This document shows positions 63,579-64,000 of a DNA stretch of 64,000 nt, piece after piece; position 1 is the stretch's first letter, and each line of letters starts with the position of its first letter. The stretch comes from Psychrobacter aestuarii. Lineage in GTDB: Bacteria > Pseudomonadota > Gammaproteobacteria > Pseudomonadales > Moraxellaceae. The notes beneath the pieces were generated by a model. The model saw only the letters and a list, made by a program, of their open reading frames with translations, was not told the DNA's origin and made no database searches. Where the stretch lies: positions 1,302,001 through 1,366,000 of the forward strand of contig NZ_CAJGYT010000001.1 of NCBI RefSeq assembly GCF_904846035.1, written 5' to 3'. The position numbers were made by a program, and so were the translations under genes.

Positions 63579-64000
63579 ATGGCAGCCTATATCACAGTCG
63601 GGGCAAAAACATCTCATGGTGGGACAGTCATTACTGGCTCACCGCATACGACACATAACGGCATACCTATCGCCCGTATCGGTGATAAGGTAATATGTAA
63701 AAAATGCAAAAAGATAACGACCATTGTTAGCGGCGACCCTGCTTTCGTCGTTGATGGCGCACCCATAGCTCGTGGCGGCGATGCGACCAGTTGCGGCGCA
63801 AAGCTGATTGCGACTCAGCAGTCTTTTATGGAATCAGGCTTTGATGTCATGGGTATTGAGCCACCCGAACCGCTTCAGTTTCCGAAGTCTAAACCTGATG
63901 ATTTGCTTCGCAACGATTTAATAGCAGATGATACTGTTGAAGAAAATATAGATAGATACGCTATAACTAATCTTGGAGAGGATATTGATAAAATTGCTGC
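63579..64000 (+). CDS. PAAR-domain protein, C-terminus cut by window edge
   Basis: The frame from the ATG at 63579 (AAAGG seven bases upstream) stays open to the window end, 140 residues. Residues 1 to about 90 are a PAAR domain: TVGAKTSHGGTVITGSPHTT, GIPIARIGDKVICKKC, DPAFVVDGAPIARGGDATSC. PAAR proteins cap the VgrG spike of a type VI secretion system. A proline-containing linker and the start of an acidic extension follow (LRNDLIADDTVEENIDRYAI), so a C-terminal effector domain is likely beyond the edge. Confidence 0.9.
   Translation, partial: MAAYITVGAKTSHGGTVITGSPHTTHNGIPIARIGDKVICKKCKKITTIVSGDPAFVVDGAPIARGGDATSCGAKLIATQQSFMESGFDVMGIEPPEPLQFPKSKPDDLLRNDLIADDTVEENIDRYAITNLGEDIDKIA

Overview
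The window reads as chromosome of a gammaproteobacterium of the family Moraxellaceae, most likely Psychrobacter or a close relative. This rests on gene content and gene order rather than on a database match: an Acinetobacter-type malonate decarboxylase operon (madL-madM-mdcACDEGBH) with the GntR regulator MdcY and its ATTGTATACAAT operator, a short-form AccA, a cut-down BamC-like lipoprotein in the dapA-bamC-purC order, and a shortened dcw cluster. Base composition is moderate, with AT-rich patches at about 23.7-25.9 kb, 34.6-36.1 kb and 63.3-64 kb that look like accessory DNA.

Layout. 1-5 kb: a cut-off solute-binding protein on the minus strand behind two Zur-like boxes, a Ca2+/Na+ antiporter, an RDD membrane protein, tRNA-Ser and tRNA-Arg, and thiD. 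5-10 kb: a tripartite tricarboxylate transporter (tctC plus a fused tctA-tctB) facing a PrpF-family isomerase. 10-20.6 kb: housekeeping genes (yggT, proC, accA-tilS, ppx, hemL, yjdM, ygfZ, dadA). 20.6-26 kb: small stress and envelope proteins, a DNA glycosylase, an AT-rich orphan gene and a Sel1-repeat lipoprotein. 26-34.4 kb: purC, the BamC-like gene, dapA, a DegP/MucD protease, an NhaP-type antiporter, a DUF2147 protein and a secreted endonuclease. 34.4-36.1 kb: tRNA-Ser(GGA) followed by a small accessory patch. 36.1-44.5 kb: the malonate uptake and decarboxylation operon with its divergent regulator. 44.6-47 kb: a Lys/His-rich secreted peptide, a DUF218 protein and rlmA. 47.2-55.4 kb: rsmH-ftsL-ftsI-murE-murF-mraY. 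55.6-57.2 kb: gltX. 57.4-61.6 kb: arginine/ornithine catabolism (ornithine cyclodeaminase, arginase, a YjiH-type membrane protein) with a divergent Lrp-type regulator. 61.7-64 kb: tRNA-Ala and tRNA-Glu, a LysE exporter, an SH3b protein and the start of a PAAR protein.

How the genes work together. The mad/mdc genes form one pathway: import malonate (MadLM), load and decarboxylate it on the MdcC acyl carrier (MdcA, MdcD, MdcE), build and attach the prosthetic group (MdcB, MdcG), and charge it (MdcH), under MdcY. Ornithine cyclodeaminase and arginase turn arginine into ornithine and then proline; ProC makes proline by the biosynthetic route elsewhere in the window. The dcw genes build and cross-link septal peptidoglycan.

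The most unusual signal is a two-copy intergenic hairpin element (47095-47164 and 57221-57288). Both copies have a nearly identical 32-nt loop and inner stem, while the outer stem arms differ completely in sequence yet stay self-complementary in each copy. Other points worth attention are the Zur-like boxes, the minimal BamC, the terminator between ftsI and murE, several long perfect palindromes in gene-free DNA, and the PAAR effector gene cut by the right edge.
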